From Allolobophora icterica (lineage: Eukaryota > Annelida > Clitellata > Crassiclitellata > Lumbricidae): 64,000 bases of DNA. The stretch spans positions 757,591 through 821,590 of the forward strand of contig OY744614.1 of the NCBI GenBank assembly GCA_963556255.1. Reading direction: 5' to 3'. The translations under genes were made by a program, and so were the position numbers. Shown piece by piece: positions 32,040 to 62,330 of this stretch. The notes beneath the pieces were generated by a model. The model saw only the letters and a program-made list of their open reading frames with translations. It was not told the origin of the DNA and searched no databases. The number at the start of each line of letters is the position of its first letter. Position 1 is the first letter of the stretch.

Positions 32040-32469
32040 CAGGGCCGCCAACAGAAATTCTGGGCCCCTAGGCAGAGCAGTCGTGGGCCCCTATACAGAA
32101 CAGTCACAGACCCCTAGGCAGAGCAGTTATGGGCCTCTAAACTATCTTTAGGCTTTACATAAAATATAATATCGTACGGCCGTACGAAAAAAAATCACAA
32201 ATTGAAATAATAAAAGTGCGTGTACGACCGTACAATATTATATTTATATATATTATATACAACTATGATTTTATTCAGATGCTTGAAGTTTAAACTGATT
32301 GTAGTTAAGCCTCAGATAATATATTTTAAAAGCATAAATCAAAAACTTTGTATAACTGAATATAATATTTTTCATATTAAGTTGATTGCGGGCCCGGCCC
32401 GGGCCCCTAAAAAGTCGCCGGGCCCCTGGGCATTTGCCCCCCCCCCTGCACCTCCTCTCGGCGGGCCTG
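32040..32469. mobile_element. 430 bp hAT-type MITE (CAGGGCCGCCAACAG)
   Basis: Ends CAGGGCCGCCAACAG and CTCTCGGCGGGCCTG with the perfect 8 bp duplication GGGGTCAT (32032-32039, 32470-32477). Subterminal gggcccct words appear at both sides. Confidence 0.88.
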
Positions 32470-33076
32470 GGGGTCATGCATGCTTTGATAGGCCTAATTA
32501 TGCAGCTTAATTTCAAACAATCAAGTAGCCTATGTAATATGAATTTAACACAATCTAATTTATATCATAGCAACGGTACTGCTAGTCGGCCATTAAGTTA
32601 TACTCCGTCTGTACCTACTGGGATAATGTTGGCCAGATCTGATTTCGTGAAATAATGTTGAGGTAGAGGATGTGTATGTTGGTGAGGGCGATTCATTTTT
32701 TTATTCCATTCGTTCGTTCATTCATTCATTCAATCTTTCATTACGATCAACTAAAATAGGCCTATTCTTCTATACAGATTGCCTACAAAAGACTTTCAGA
32801 AAAAGGTACACCTCGAGTCTATACTAGACTCTTGAGTAAATGAGTAAATGGAAATAAACAGGAAATAAGCCAACCGTATCCTCAGTGGGCCACTCTGAAT
32901 GTTAGGCCTACAATGTTTGTTACTATGATTGCTTTATGTCGTTTGTCAGTAAAACAATATTCATTGACCGATTGAAGATCAATCTTTGGTGATTATTTCA
33001 TTTGAATTTGGCTGAACCTTGGCTTGGTTTTGTGCATTATAATTTAGTGTTTATGCTCAGCGAATTGTGACACAAA

Positions 33077-33243
33077 CAGTGCTCGAAATGGACCGGAACG
33101 CACCGGAACGCCGTTCCGGTTCGTCAGCGTTCCGTTCCGGTTCGTCAAATGAATTATTGTGGAAAATACTATGAAATTAACGTGAATGCTCCCATATCTT
33201 TGACTAGCGTTCCGTTTCGTAAAATTTTCCATTTCGAGCACTG
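33077..33243. mobile_element. 167 bp hAT-type MITE (CAGTGCTCGAAATGGA)
   Basis: Ends CAGTGCTCGAAATGGA and TCCATTTCGAGCACTG with the perfect 8 bp duplication GACACAAA (33069-33076, 33244-33251). Interior repeats of gttccggttcgtc. Confidence 0.9.
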
Positions 33244-33251
33244 GACACAAA

Positions 33252-34355
33252 TTACTTATGCAAATTATGTTTTCCTTCCGTGGGTTTATCATAATCCTAA
33301 AATACACCTTTCTAAAAGAGAGGAACTAACTCTGAAATTAAAATCCTCTGCTTTTGTTAAATATTTAGGGTGGTTCTATGCAGAACTTACACCAGATAGA
33401 CTCTGGCAGTACAGCTACGCTATCAAAACAAGAGCCGAATACTCCGTGAATTCAGAGTCACAGTTGGACAGGAATTCACAGCCAGCTGCGAGCACACAGA
33501 TGCTTGCATCACCTTCATGACAGATACGCATCATGGCAACTGCCTCCCAGTTGCAATTCCATCCAAGAAAAGACCCCTGCTCCACAACCGCCTGGAATTC
33601 TTCTGCCATTGACGACGGACAGTATCCGGACGACTGGTTCGACCACTACCACGTCTTCCTAGTGTTTCGCATTCACTGACAACAAGGAGTGGTGTCGAAC
33701 TCGGTTAGATTATCACTCCAGGTATTATTCAACCTTCACGTAGTGAGGGAACTGGAGATGTAGCAATTCAGCTGACGAAACAAAGAACCTTCACAATGTG
33801 AAAAAATGTGAAAACTGAAAAAAAAGAAAAAAAAGAAAAAGTGAACAGACACAAAAACCTTCACAGTGTGAAGGAATGGGAGAGTATCAATCCCACGGAC
33901 TAACGGAATTGGACATTCTAAGTCAAGTTCAGTCAAGCGGATTTGAAGAAATGTCGCCTTCCCCCTTGGAAGAATCTATTAAACCCACTTCTCTGCTGGA
34001 TCTCTCGATAAATCAGATTCAGCAGTATTGAATATGAATGGAGGGGTAAGAGAAAGGAGGAGGAGGAGGAGAATGCATTTCTTCTGCTGTGACGAATCCT
34101 GGTCCAACTGTCCAGTTGGATCTTGGTCTCTACAAAAGACAGGAGAAACAAAGAGGAGGGAGAGCACCATCTTCACCAGGTCTGTCGCTGGCTTTTGTTA
34201 CATTTGCCGTTTTTTCTGTGATGTAATCCGAGTTGATTCTGTCCTGAATGTTATGAGCATTTTCTCAGTCAGAAAATGCATATATGAATGTCTTTTCCAT
34301 TCTGATTTTGTGGTATGAACTTATTTTAATATATGTGCACTTTTACTTATATTTA
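33252..34355. other. Unassigned stretch
   Basis: No gene recognised. It contains an A-rich tract (33820-33840) and an accttcaca(a/g)tgtgaa motif that recurs at 33737, 33787 and 33858. Short frames look random. Confidence 0.3.
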
Positions 34356-35548
34356 GGGGAGAGTTGCCGTAATTGGACCACTTAAGGGAAACTGAGGTTT
34401 TCTGAATGAATGCTACTGAATTTCTAAAAGGAAATTATGCCACATGATGGGCTAATATGTCAAGTATGTTGTAAATAAGCAAGGAACAGATAGTATTCAT
34501 GTAAATATGAAAAATAACTAAAACAGCTTGAGCTGTAATAGGTCCAATCAAGGCAACCTGTTGCCTTAAATGGACCACATGGTTGCCTCGACTGGACCAG
34601 TTGCCCTGAATGGAACACATCATATTAAAGATGTTTTTAAAAGATAATTTGCAAAAAAAACACTTGAAACGTTTAAAAACACTTATTGTCTACAAACATA
34701 CAATAAAAGTCTCTAGCTAAGTGTCAAAATACTGTAAACGTGGTAAAAATCACCTTCACAAAAACACTTAGGCCTATTGTCTAAAAGACATGCAGTAAGT
34801 CTCTAGCTAACTGTCAAAATACTGTAAACGTGGTAAAAATCACCTTAACAAAAACACTTAGGCCTATTGTCAGCAAGCACAATGATGTACAAAAAAGACG
34901 AACAGTCAACAATGAAGTAAGACAGTAGCATGTTCAAGGAACAAATCAAAATAATTAAATAAAACCAAACAAAACCACGAGCAAGCAGGGCACAAATACA
35001 TATACAAATACTGTTATGCATATACAACAGAAAGAAAATGTTATTTGACATAATACAAGCCAATGGTAATTATTATTATTTAAAGAATCAAAATATAACA
35101 TTGCAAGTGCCGGTGTCCTTAAATGGACCACGCGATATTATCGGTCCAATTCAGGACACTGAACGTGGTCCATTTCAGGCAACATGGACTACTTCTGTTT
35201 ACACTGCGATAGTTCAACGCTCATCAGTCTTAGCGTAAAATCACTTATTGTCGCTCAAACATGAAACCCGGCTATAGCTAAAACAAACATGATTTCATTT
35301 TTACAAGCGTACCTAAAATGTGTACACTCGTTGTCAGGTACGTCTAAAATTAGATCAGCACCACATGAAAAAGACTTTTAACCGCAATTTTAAAAATATA
35401 TAGTTTTCCGTCAAACTGCCTGTGTCAACACGATCAATATTCAAGTGCGCAAGAATACAACAATTGAAAACGAGGCTATATATGTATCTAGGGGGTAAAT
35501 AGGCCGTGGTCCAATTGAGGCAACGGTCCAATCGGAGAAACTCTCCCC
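34356..35548. mobile_element. 1,193 bp TIR element with TA target site
   Basis: Ends GGGGAGAGTTGCCG and AACTCTCCCC flanked by TA on both sides. Subterminal aattggaccac and ggcaac words recur inside many times. It contains a 90 bp direct duplication (34711-34800, 34801-34890). No transposase. A Tc/mariner-like or other TA-targeting superfamily is likely but not decided. Confidence 0.7.
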
Positions 35549-35808
35549 TAATTAAGTTTTTATGCATTGTGAATTGTTAAATGCTCTAGAAAGCTGCTAA
35601 AGTTGATTTGGGACTACATCCCAATGCTACGTTGATATGTTGAAGATAGAGTTAGAATATGACATTACATGCATTTCTATATGGGGCTCATATGTCCTAC
35701 ATAGGCCTATAGGTTTTGATGTCCAATCGGTTGATGCCGTCTGCACTAGATACCGGTGCGATAGAAGTTACTAATTAATAATAATTAACTTACATAATAA
35801 CCGTTGTA

Positions 35809-35840
<32 letters not shown>

Positions 35841-35989
35841 CCGTAACAAACACTATTGTGACGTCAATATACTGCCGCCTTGGCGACGGTTGTCTTGACG
35901 ACGGCTATAGGCCTATAATATGACGTTATTGTTATCACTGCAATAATAATTGTTTTTTATATACCGTGATTTTTTACGGGTTACAGCTA

Positions 35990-36069
<80 letters not shown>
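35990..36069. repeat. (AAT)n microsatellite
   Basis: About 80 bp of AAT units. Confidence 0.95.
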
Positions 36070-36070
<1 letters not shown>

Positions 36071-36129
36071 TAGGCCCTTTTGAAACGATGTTATATAAAT
36101 TTGCAAAATATCATTACTTAACAGAATTG

Positions 36130-36842
36130 CTTCTATACATGTATGTGTGTATTTATGTATGTATGTTTGTTTTCTTGTATCAAGCCACTTAATATAGCTC
36201 CTTTTAAGTCGGCTACTTCACAAAGGCACTGCGTGCATGCCTATCTAACTCATCTAGATATTTAAGTGCATTTTAAGACATTTTGGAACAGAGCTAAGCG
36301 CAGCAGCACGTATGTAAAGCTGAAGACTGTTCCTAGAGTCAGAGATCCGAGTCATGATAAGATACAATGGCTTGAGTTTATACATGGATGCGAGGCACCT
36401 GCATATCTCCCCATGCAGATGAGAGCAACGATCACAGACCTGGTCGCATATTCCCAAATCCCAACACATACAGCAGTTCATATATACTTGGGGCTTAGGG
36501 TTAGGGTCAGTGTAGCCTTTGCATTTTGCGCGATTATAAAGCTATACTCACGAGTAGAAGCTGGATATTTTTGCGACTGAAAGGCTATACCTGCGAGTGG
36601 AAGCTGGATATTTTCATTGCAGAAATTTAATTCGGGTGAGAAACGACTAAAATGCTATACCTCCGTGTGGAAGCTGGACATTAAATTTTGTGCGACAAAA
36701 AGGGTATACGTGGGACTGGAAGCTGGATATATTCATTGCAGAAATTTCATAGTTTATTCTCAACCAATAGCGTCTATTTATGTATGTATGTTTGTTTGTT
36801 TTCTTGTATCAAGCCACTTAATATAGCACCTTTTAAGTCGGG
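36130..36842. repeat. Direct repeat pair bounding ~80 bp tandem units
   Basis: gtatttatgtatgtatgttt...caagccacttaatatagc...ccttttaagtcgg occurs at 36148-36214 and 36775-36841. Between them the phrase (g/c)tatac(c)tgcgagtggaagctggatatt with cattgcagaaattt recurs three to four times (36540-36750). Confidence 0.65.
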
Positions 36843-36894
36843 TATTTGATTTGTTTTAATTTAATTTTAATTTAATCAGTTTTGATTTGATACA

Positions 36895-37147
36895 TTCTTC
36901 TTGTACTACGAGCCAAGACCACTATGGCCAAAACTCGAGCCTTTTCTTGCATTGGTCCTGCTCTATGGAATCAACTCCCTCCAGTGACACGTGCCTCTTT
37001 ATTAGCTGATGGCCCAAGTGCCTCGTTCCGCTTTCTCAAAACCACTTCCTATTTACTGGGTCTTTCGCACTGGGAGCGCCTCTGATTAGCGAGTACTGTG
37101 AGAGGCGTTTTATAAATGTTTAGATACAATACAATACAATACAATAG
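36895..37147 (+). mobile_element. CR1-like LINE 3' end with (ATACA)n tail
   Basis: Reads TMAKTRAFSCIGPALWNQLP and FLKTTSYLLGLSHWERL, then the stem ggagcgcctctgatta...tgagaggcgttttataaatg and (ATACA)n. The closest relative is the copy ending at 2795. Confidence 0.85.
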
Positions 37148-37567
37148 CGGCAAGAATAAATTTATGAATATTTATGAACTGCTATACGTGTTGGGATTTG
37201 GGTAAATGCGACCTGGTCGACCTAAGACTGGAACATAAAACTTCTTGATGTATGTCAGTGTGATGCCGACCAACAGGGCTCGCCCCAGAAAAAGACTTGA
37301 ATTTTTGCTTCATTTCATATTACTATTCTGTCGTAACGTGTAATAATAATAACCTTCGTTATTTTATTGTGTTTCGATAGGTGCCTTTGGAGTTTCTGGC
37401 AGCAAGTTTTCTGCTCGAAGGGCGAAGGGCGATGGGATGGTTACACTAATAGACCTACACTATGGCTCCGTATTGTCGCGATTGTATGTGGGGTTTGTGT
37501 TCGATTTGTATTTAGTTTTTTGTATTTGTATTTAGTTTTTTGTAGTGTATTTGTATTTATTTGTTAT

Positions 37568-38018
37568 AAGTATTTAGATTCTTGTATTTGTGTTTAGTTT
37601 AACGACAAAGCAAGCAACAAAGCAAACAACAAACGACAAAGTAAACAACAAAGTAAACAACAAAACAGACACGAAAGCAAACAACAAACGACAAAATATA
37701 CAACAAAATAGACAACAAAACAATCGAGACAAAATAATCAAAAACTACACCCCTGCTGAGCCTCTGGCGTGGCCTAATCTCCCGTAAGCTCGTTAAGGCA
37801 GGGGGGCCCCTGGCGTGGCTTTATCTCCCGTAAGCCCTTTGTGTAGTTTTTGTGTTTTTGTCTTGTTTGTGTTGTTGTTTATTTTGTTTATTTTGTCGTT
37901 TGTTGTTTACTTTCGCGTTTGTTTTGTTTTTTATTTTGTTGTTTATTTTGTCGTTTGTTGTTTGTTTTGTTGTTTGTTTTGTCGTTAAACTAAATACAAA
38001 TGCAAAATCTAAATGCTT
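37568..38018. repeat. Long imperfect inverted repeat (fold-back)
   Basis: Left arm 37568-37750 (aacaaa-rich, containing TAGTTTAACGACAAA at 37595) pairs with right arm 37841-38018 (tttgttg-rich, containing TTTGTCGTTAAACTA at 37977). The 90 bp centre holds ctggcgtggc..atctcccgtaagc twice. Confidence 0.8.
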
Positions 38019-38579
38019 TGTAGTGTGTTTGTTTTTATTTTGTCGTGTGTTGTTTGTTTTGTTGTTTATTTTGTCGTGTGTTGTTTGTTTGGTTTATTTG
38101 GTCGTGGTTAATTTTGCCGTTTGTTGTAATGAGCCGTGGGATAAGAAGGAGGCTGATAGATGAGTGGATCAGAAGGAAAAGTTACAATGTGGAATCAAAT
38201 CCCAAATCATCGACGAACAGGCATCCGCTAGTCCACAACCGCTACTCAGAAACTGAACGAGAACCACTTGTTGACAATTCTTTGTCGAGACATTGATAGA
38301 GGCTTTTAATGCTGACGAAAACTGAATGACTGGTCATTCTGACAAAGATTCTGGACGAAATTTTTTGAAATGTATTCATTTTATTGCATGGTGTACAACA
38401 AACAGAAACGAAAAGCAGTTATTCATTTATTTATCCACGTATTCCTCTATCCATCCAGTCATTCATCCAGCTATCTATTCATCCCTTCACTATATTCGTT
38501 CAATCATTCTTTCATTCTTTTAACTATCTATCAGCCCTCATTCCTTTTTCCCGTCTGTTCATTAACTCATTCATTCAAG

Positions 38580-38790
38580 AAACACTAAGAAACGCCAAGA
38601 AACATTAAGAAACATTGGAAACACCAAGAAACATGTTAGAAACATTTGGAAACACCAAGAAACATTGGGAAACAACAAGAAACATTGGGAAACAACAAGA
38701 AACATTGGGAAACAACAAGAAACATTGGGAAACAACAAGAAACATTAAGGAGTGTCGGGAAACACCAAGAAACACTGGGAAACACCAAAA
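38580..38790. repeat. 21 bp minisatellite (gaaacaacaagaaacattggg)
   Basis: Tandem units of caagaaacattgggaaacaa and variants. ORFs here are artefacts. Confidence 0.9.
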
Positions 38791-40069
38791 ACTCCCTCCC
38801 GAGTTCCGCACATTCTCGGTTCTTCCATTATCATTGCAACCCGTCCTCCATCATCCTCTTCATCAGTGGCGGCGATCTTGTCTGAGAGGTGGGGGTGAGG
38901 GGACAAAGTCGGCCATAGTCTGGTCCATAACCTTTTTAGGAATTCATGTCCCAAATAAACCATTTTCAAACTTTTTGGGGAATTCATCTCCACAAAATCT
39001 TTATGACTTTTCTACAAATTCATGTCTGAAAAAGTTGATGACCTTTTTTTAGTCCTCCGCCTACTTTCGTTACTTCTTCTAAAATCATACCTGACGACCT
39101 TTTTTCATCTCCACATAATTTTTTTGACCTTTTTCCTTCCTTTTTTCCTTCTCTTACACAATTTTATTCCTTTTTTTCCTTGAATTTTTTTTGGGGGACT
39201 CTAATTCTCCTCAAAACAACTTATCTCGTCAAAAAGGCACTGAAAACTCATTTTCGCCCTCACACGCAATTGCATTTGTTGACCTTTTTTTGTGTATCTT
39301 CAAAATTTGGAGGGTCCGATGTATGGCGTGTCCCCCCACTCTTAAAGGTGGGGAGGTTTTGTCCCCCTCGACCCCCGGGATCGCCGCCCATTAAATTATT
39401 TATCTATGTACGGAATGTGACTGTGAGATCATGCAATGTTGGGTATTTGTGTTGTTGTTGTAGGCTACTTCTCACGTTGTGACATTACTGCATAGGTGTA
39501 ACAAAATTGAATTTCGGGTCTGAATTCTTCTGGGTGCCAGGCACCCACTGAACTTTCTCTCTGGGTGCATTGGCACCCAAGGCCCCCGAGTAGTCGGCGC
39601 CTATGATAGCAATATATTGTTGTTTAGAAGATCCTACCAGATGCATCCTAGATAATTGCACCCTATCATAATACCTTTAACAATACCTTCATCCATTCGT
39701 TGGAATAACCTAGGTATGTTGATGATATAATCATGGTTATCTAATACAGTATACATGAAATAACATGAATTTACCTAATAGTATAGTTATAGGCCTAGCT
39801 AGCACAATGACTTAATGAATAAAGATTGATTGCAACTGCAATATTATGCATAACTCGATCAGACTATGAAAAGCTAGAATTTACGGCACGCTTTAGTTCC
39901 ATCTGGTAACCTCGCCTTAATTGTATATTTTACACTATGTACAAATTTTAAATGTAGGCGGCAGTAGGCCTATTGTCTATGCTCTAAATTCCAATCATCA
40001 ATCACGATTTACGAGCTACGTGACCTTTAGTTTTTGATAAGGAAGCGAAGGAAAGGAAAATGATCCAAC

Positions 40070-40073
40070 GTGT

Positions 40074-40150
<77 letters not shown>

Positions 40151-40200
40151 CTTCGTTTAATATCTTCAAACTGACAATAACGCAGTATGATTACAAATCA
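40070..40200 (-). mobile_element. (AAT)n tract with SINE family A 3' fragment
   Basis: About 75 bp of AAT (40076-40150) is followed by cttcgtttaatatcttcaaactgacaataacgcagt, which resembles the tail of the minus-strand SINE at 59695. Confidence 0.5.
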
Positions 40201-40229
40201 GTATGAACGGCACTAAATTTAGCGCACGC

Positions 40230-40591
40230 CACAGTATATAATACACAGTACGTCGACTTCCGGCCGATGCTGCAGTCAGAATGTGTGACCGACCGCCATT
40301 TTGAACACGAGCTCCTACACGTCGATACACCGGAACCCATCACATCAAATATTTGTAAACGTTACAACAACATTGAGGACTACACGCCGATACACCGGAA
40401 TCCATCAAATAAAATATTTTTTAAACGTTACAACAACATCGAGGACTTCATTAGAATTACCAATATTATTTTTAACGTTAATTTCAGCTTGAATCTATAA
40501 TTCAGGAGCTCGGATTCAAAATGGCGTCACCCCAAAAACTAGTCAACAGTTAGCATTGCGAGTCGACGTACTGTGTAATTATTTATACTGT
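40230..40591. mobile_element. 362 bp TIR element (ACAGTATA...ACACAGTACGTCGAC)
   Basis: Two-part inverted repeats ACAGTATA + ACACAGTACGTCGACT mirrored by AGTCGACGTACTGTGT + TATACTGT. GCGCACGC flanks both sides (40222-40229, 40592-40599). The interior has a tandem unit of about 65 bp (cgatacaccggaa, aaacgttacaacaacat). Confidence 0.8.
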
Positions 40592-41089
40592 GCGCACGCG
40601 CTGGGAATTATTAAGCAAGTTTTGGCGACAATATGATCCCTTTTGGTTTTGGGTCTCCTCCTGTTGCCAATGTAAAAAAATGTTGTATTTCTTTGCACTC
40701 CAAAATGATTGATTGATTGATTTTAGCTGTCGAAGGAAGCAATTGGAATTGCATGAAATAAAAACTGGCACGTGTAACTTTTTGAAGTAAATAATATTAT
40801 AGCAGTGAATGATTATCAATATCAAACTCATTTTTCCTTCTCGATATTTAGTCTATGCTTTTTTACGTTTCCGGCGGAAACATTTCAGGCGTGCCTAACG
40901 ACGCATAGAAAGTTTTAAAAAGTTATTTATTCTGCATATTAAATTTATTGCTTCTATCGTATGCTTGTACATAAACTTGAATTAAAAGGTACGCTTAATA
41001 TCGCCTATTTTAATGGTCCTTTATTAGCAGGGTAAACGATTTTTAAACAATCTTGTGATATCCTCTTGCCTACGATAGTAACAATAAAT

Positions 41090-41265
41090 AAATAGATAAA
41101 TAAATACTGGAGATTAGAGTGTCGTATTTCGTAGACAGTCGATAAGATCGAAGCAACGATTCAGAAGCACTTGGGTCGCTACGCAGTGGCTTGAGGTGGA
41201 TTCTAACCTTCGACCCTGTGGTTACAAGGCACCGACCTGCACCACTAGACCACCGCGTCCCCCTT
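41090..41265 (-). mobile_element. tRNA-derived SINE copy
   Basis: On the minus strand: ggacgcggtggtctagtggt (A-box), accacagggtcgaaggttag aatcc (B-box like), then a short body and a (TTTA)n-type tail near 41085-41105. Confidence 0.7.
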
Positions 41266-41383
41266 AACTAACCGATTGGTGTAGATCATGTAATGCGTGA
41301 ATAATTTAACAAAATCTTTTCAAAATCTCAGCTCTGCATGGATCTGCCAAATTATTGCAGTATGTCGATTATATTTTCATACA

Positions 41384-41420
41384 GTACTTAGTTCTGAGAG
41401 TGACTCTCAGAACTAAGTAC
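41384..41420. repeat. Perfect 37 nt palindrome
   Basis: Two 18 nt arms, GTACTTAGTTCTGAGAGT and its exact complement, around a single G. It lies about 660 bp upstream of the first recognised FAM227 exon. No transposon ends or target duplication found. Confidence 0.9.
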
Positions 41421-42081
41421 CAGGACTCAACAAACTTAAGTTGGCGTGCCAAACAAACTGGCAATAAAGAAGACTTCGTGAAAATGGGTAATCTATCGTT
41501 TTAGCGTCCCCGATTATATATTCACTCATTATAACATTGTTTCAACATTGCAAATTAATTTCAATGTTAACATGTAGAGTTCGCACACACCAGAATATAA
41601 ATTGATAAATTAGCATAAAGCAACTACAAACACAATTTATTAAGAAGAAACATGAATCAGTAGTAAGAAGCTAAAGATGGTATTGGAGGTCTTTGGTTAG
41701 TTCCCTTATTGAGTTGAATAGCATTTTGAGTGGTCATTTGTTATGATAAACCCATTCTAAATAACAATTTTTCTTACTATGTCATGTTTAGCACATTTAT
41801 ATAAACCACTGGTGCACCCATTCTGTAAAGGTATGTCTCTATTTTTCAGTTAGGATGATGAAGCGATAGGCTATTATGGGGAAATAATCGAGGATGCTGA
41901 AATGATTACCAAAATACATTACCAAAAAATGCATATGAGTATAAACACACGTTCAAATGTAATGTTGGTATATGCTGAATGCTGATACTCTACACAAATT
42001 ATGCATTGCAGAATAACATTAAATATGCATGTGCTGATTTTACCAGTGCTGCAGATTATGCATTCGTCATAGTTGACGAAG

Positions 42082-60709
<18,628 letters not shown>

Positions 60710-60724
60710 CCCCACAGAATGAAC

Positions 60725-61165
60725 ACAGACTGTCTGTTTGTATGTCTGTCTGTCTGTTTGTACATGTATGTCTGTCTGTTTGTATGTCTGTCTGTTTGTA
60801 TGTCTGTCTATTTGTATGTCTGTCTGTTTGTCTGTCTGTCTGTTTGTCTGTGTGTATGTCTGTTTCTCTCTTCTGTGTGTGTATCTATCTCTCGGCCGGT
60901 CTATGTATGGCTGCCTGTGTGTCTGTCAATTAGCCTGCCTGCCTCTCTGTCTGTCTGTCTGTCTCTCTTCTGTATGTGTGTGTGTCTGTCTGTCTCTGTC
61001 TGTCTGTCTGTCTCTGTCTGTCTCTGTCTCTTCTGTATGTGTGTGTGTCTGTCTGTCTCTGTCTGTATGTTTGTTTGTCTGTCTTTCTCTGTCTCCTGTA
61101 CGTGTGTGTCTGTCTCTGTCTGTCTGTCTGTTTGTCTTCCGGTCTGTCTATTATCTCTCTGTATA
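60725..61165. repeat. (CTGT)n microsatellite in FAM227 3' UTR
   Basis: About 440 bp of ctgtctgt and variants starting 16 bases after the stop codon. Open frames (SVCLSVC) are artefacts. Confidence 0.95.
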
Positions 61166-61339
61166 TTTCCATTTGATTTCGTCTATATGATAAACGATGT
61201 TTGCCATAACGCGCAGACGAATATTGAGACGGATTCTGCAAAGACGGATTCTGTAGACTAGTGGAGGTCAGCTTCTTATAAAAACTCGGACAGCGTGTGA
61301 CAGTGTCACGCAGCCATCTCGTGCAAACATTCTCTTATT

Positions 61340-61960
61340 ACAAAATGAACGTGGTATGTGGTATGAAGGAATGTGGTATGTAGTGCGAAGGAATGTGGTA
61401 TGAAGGAACGTGGTATATGTATGAAAGAACATGGTGTGTGTATGAAGGAATGTGGTATGAAAGAACGTAATGTAATGTAATGTAAATCTCCGAAATTTCT
61501 CAGCGCCACACAAAAGCCACGTCAGGGAGACCAGCTTATCACCGGCGCTATATCAAATCAAGTCCGCAATAGTCATGTCCGTCTTGTCCGTTCCGGTGCC
61601 AGGTCAGAGTCCGGGGAGGTCAAGCCGAGAAGACAGCAGGGTGTTACGGTGGTAATCGGTGATGATGGCGGTTGTGTGGTGGCGAGGGAATGGAATCAGG
61701 ATAGGATTGTGGTGTATGTAGGAAGGAATGTGGTATATGGTATGAGAGAACGTGGTATGTGTATGAAGGAATGTGGCATGACGGAACGTTGTTTGCGTAT
61801 GAAAGAATGTGGTATACGAAGGAACGTGGTATATAATGTGAAAGAATGTGCCATGTGTAAGAAGGAATGTGGTATTAAGGAACGTGGTACGTATATGAAA
61901 GAGCGTGGTATGTAGTGTGAAGGAACGTGGTATGAAGGAAGGAACGTGGTATGTGTATTC
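61340..61960. repeat. gaa(c/t)gtggtatg minisatellite split by a LINE tail
   Basis: Units such as gaaggaatgtggtatgaaag occupy 61345-61470 and 61695-61960. Between them, (AATGT)n plus aaatctccgaaatttctcagcgccac and about 200 bp of minus-strand LINE/SINE 3' sequence interrupt the array. Confidence 0.8.
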
Positions 61961-62330
61961 AGACATCATATTGCAGTCGTTATATTAAAATATGTTCTCC
62001 ATAAACGACCAATCAGTGAAGGCAGCATCGTTTCTGCCTTTGGGCGGGACACAGTTTGTGCGCTTTTATAAGAAACGACTGTTTCTACCCCCGCGCGCGT
62101 TCTGCTCGACTTCCAATTCGCTTGCAAATATTGAACATCAGTCAGACTGCAGCTGTCAGACTGGAGCTGCCTGGTGCAGTAATCTGAGAAGGCCTTAGAT
62201 CTACGACCGATGTCTGGTAATATCACAAAGCCAAACAGAAAAACTGGTCATCTGTAGAATAAATGGAATCGTTAAGGACACGTTCAGACTGTGCGCAGCA
62301 CGTAAATGTTTATGTAGACGTCTGTCTGTA

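Larger units (their letters stand above)
30319..39392. mobile_element. 9.07 kb segment bounded by two MITE copies and one target duplication
   Basis: Left copy 30319-30547 starts CAGTGGCGGCGATC after AAATTATT (30311-30318). Right copy 38874-39392 ends GATCGCCGCCCATT before AAATTATT (39393-39400). The inner edges of the two copies (gcaggggc after 30547; ctcttcat before 38874) match neither each other nor the outer flanks. The simplest reading is that the pair and its cargo inserted together. Recombination between two separate MITEs is the alternative. Confidence 0.5.
30132..39605. mobile_element. hAT-type MITE split by a 9 kb insertion
   Basis: Ends CATAGGCGCCGACT and AGTCGGCGCCTATG. Flanks GTAGCAAT (30124-30131) and ATAGCAAT (39606-39613) match 7 of 8. 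Both halves have ctgggtgcc motifs near the ends. Subtracting 30319-39400 leaves an element of about 390 bp. Confidence 0.65.

Noticed and set aside
35950..36192. Poly-asparagine protein
   Set aside because: Translation of an (AAT)n tract.
36266..36580. 104-codon ORF on +
   Set aside because: No recognisable domain; it spans a direct repeat and a tandem unit, so it is probably chance.
38874..39392. Independent MITE insertion with its own target duplication
   Set aside because: Its left flank (ctcttcat) and right flank (aaattatt) do not match; the right one matches the far-left flank of the copy at 30319 instead.
60719..61261. 180-codon Cys/Leu/Ser/Val-rich ORF that resembles a membrane protein
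   Set aside because: It is (CTGT)n low complexity in the FAM227 3' UTR.
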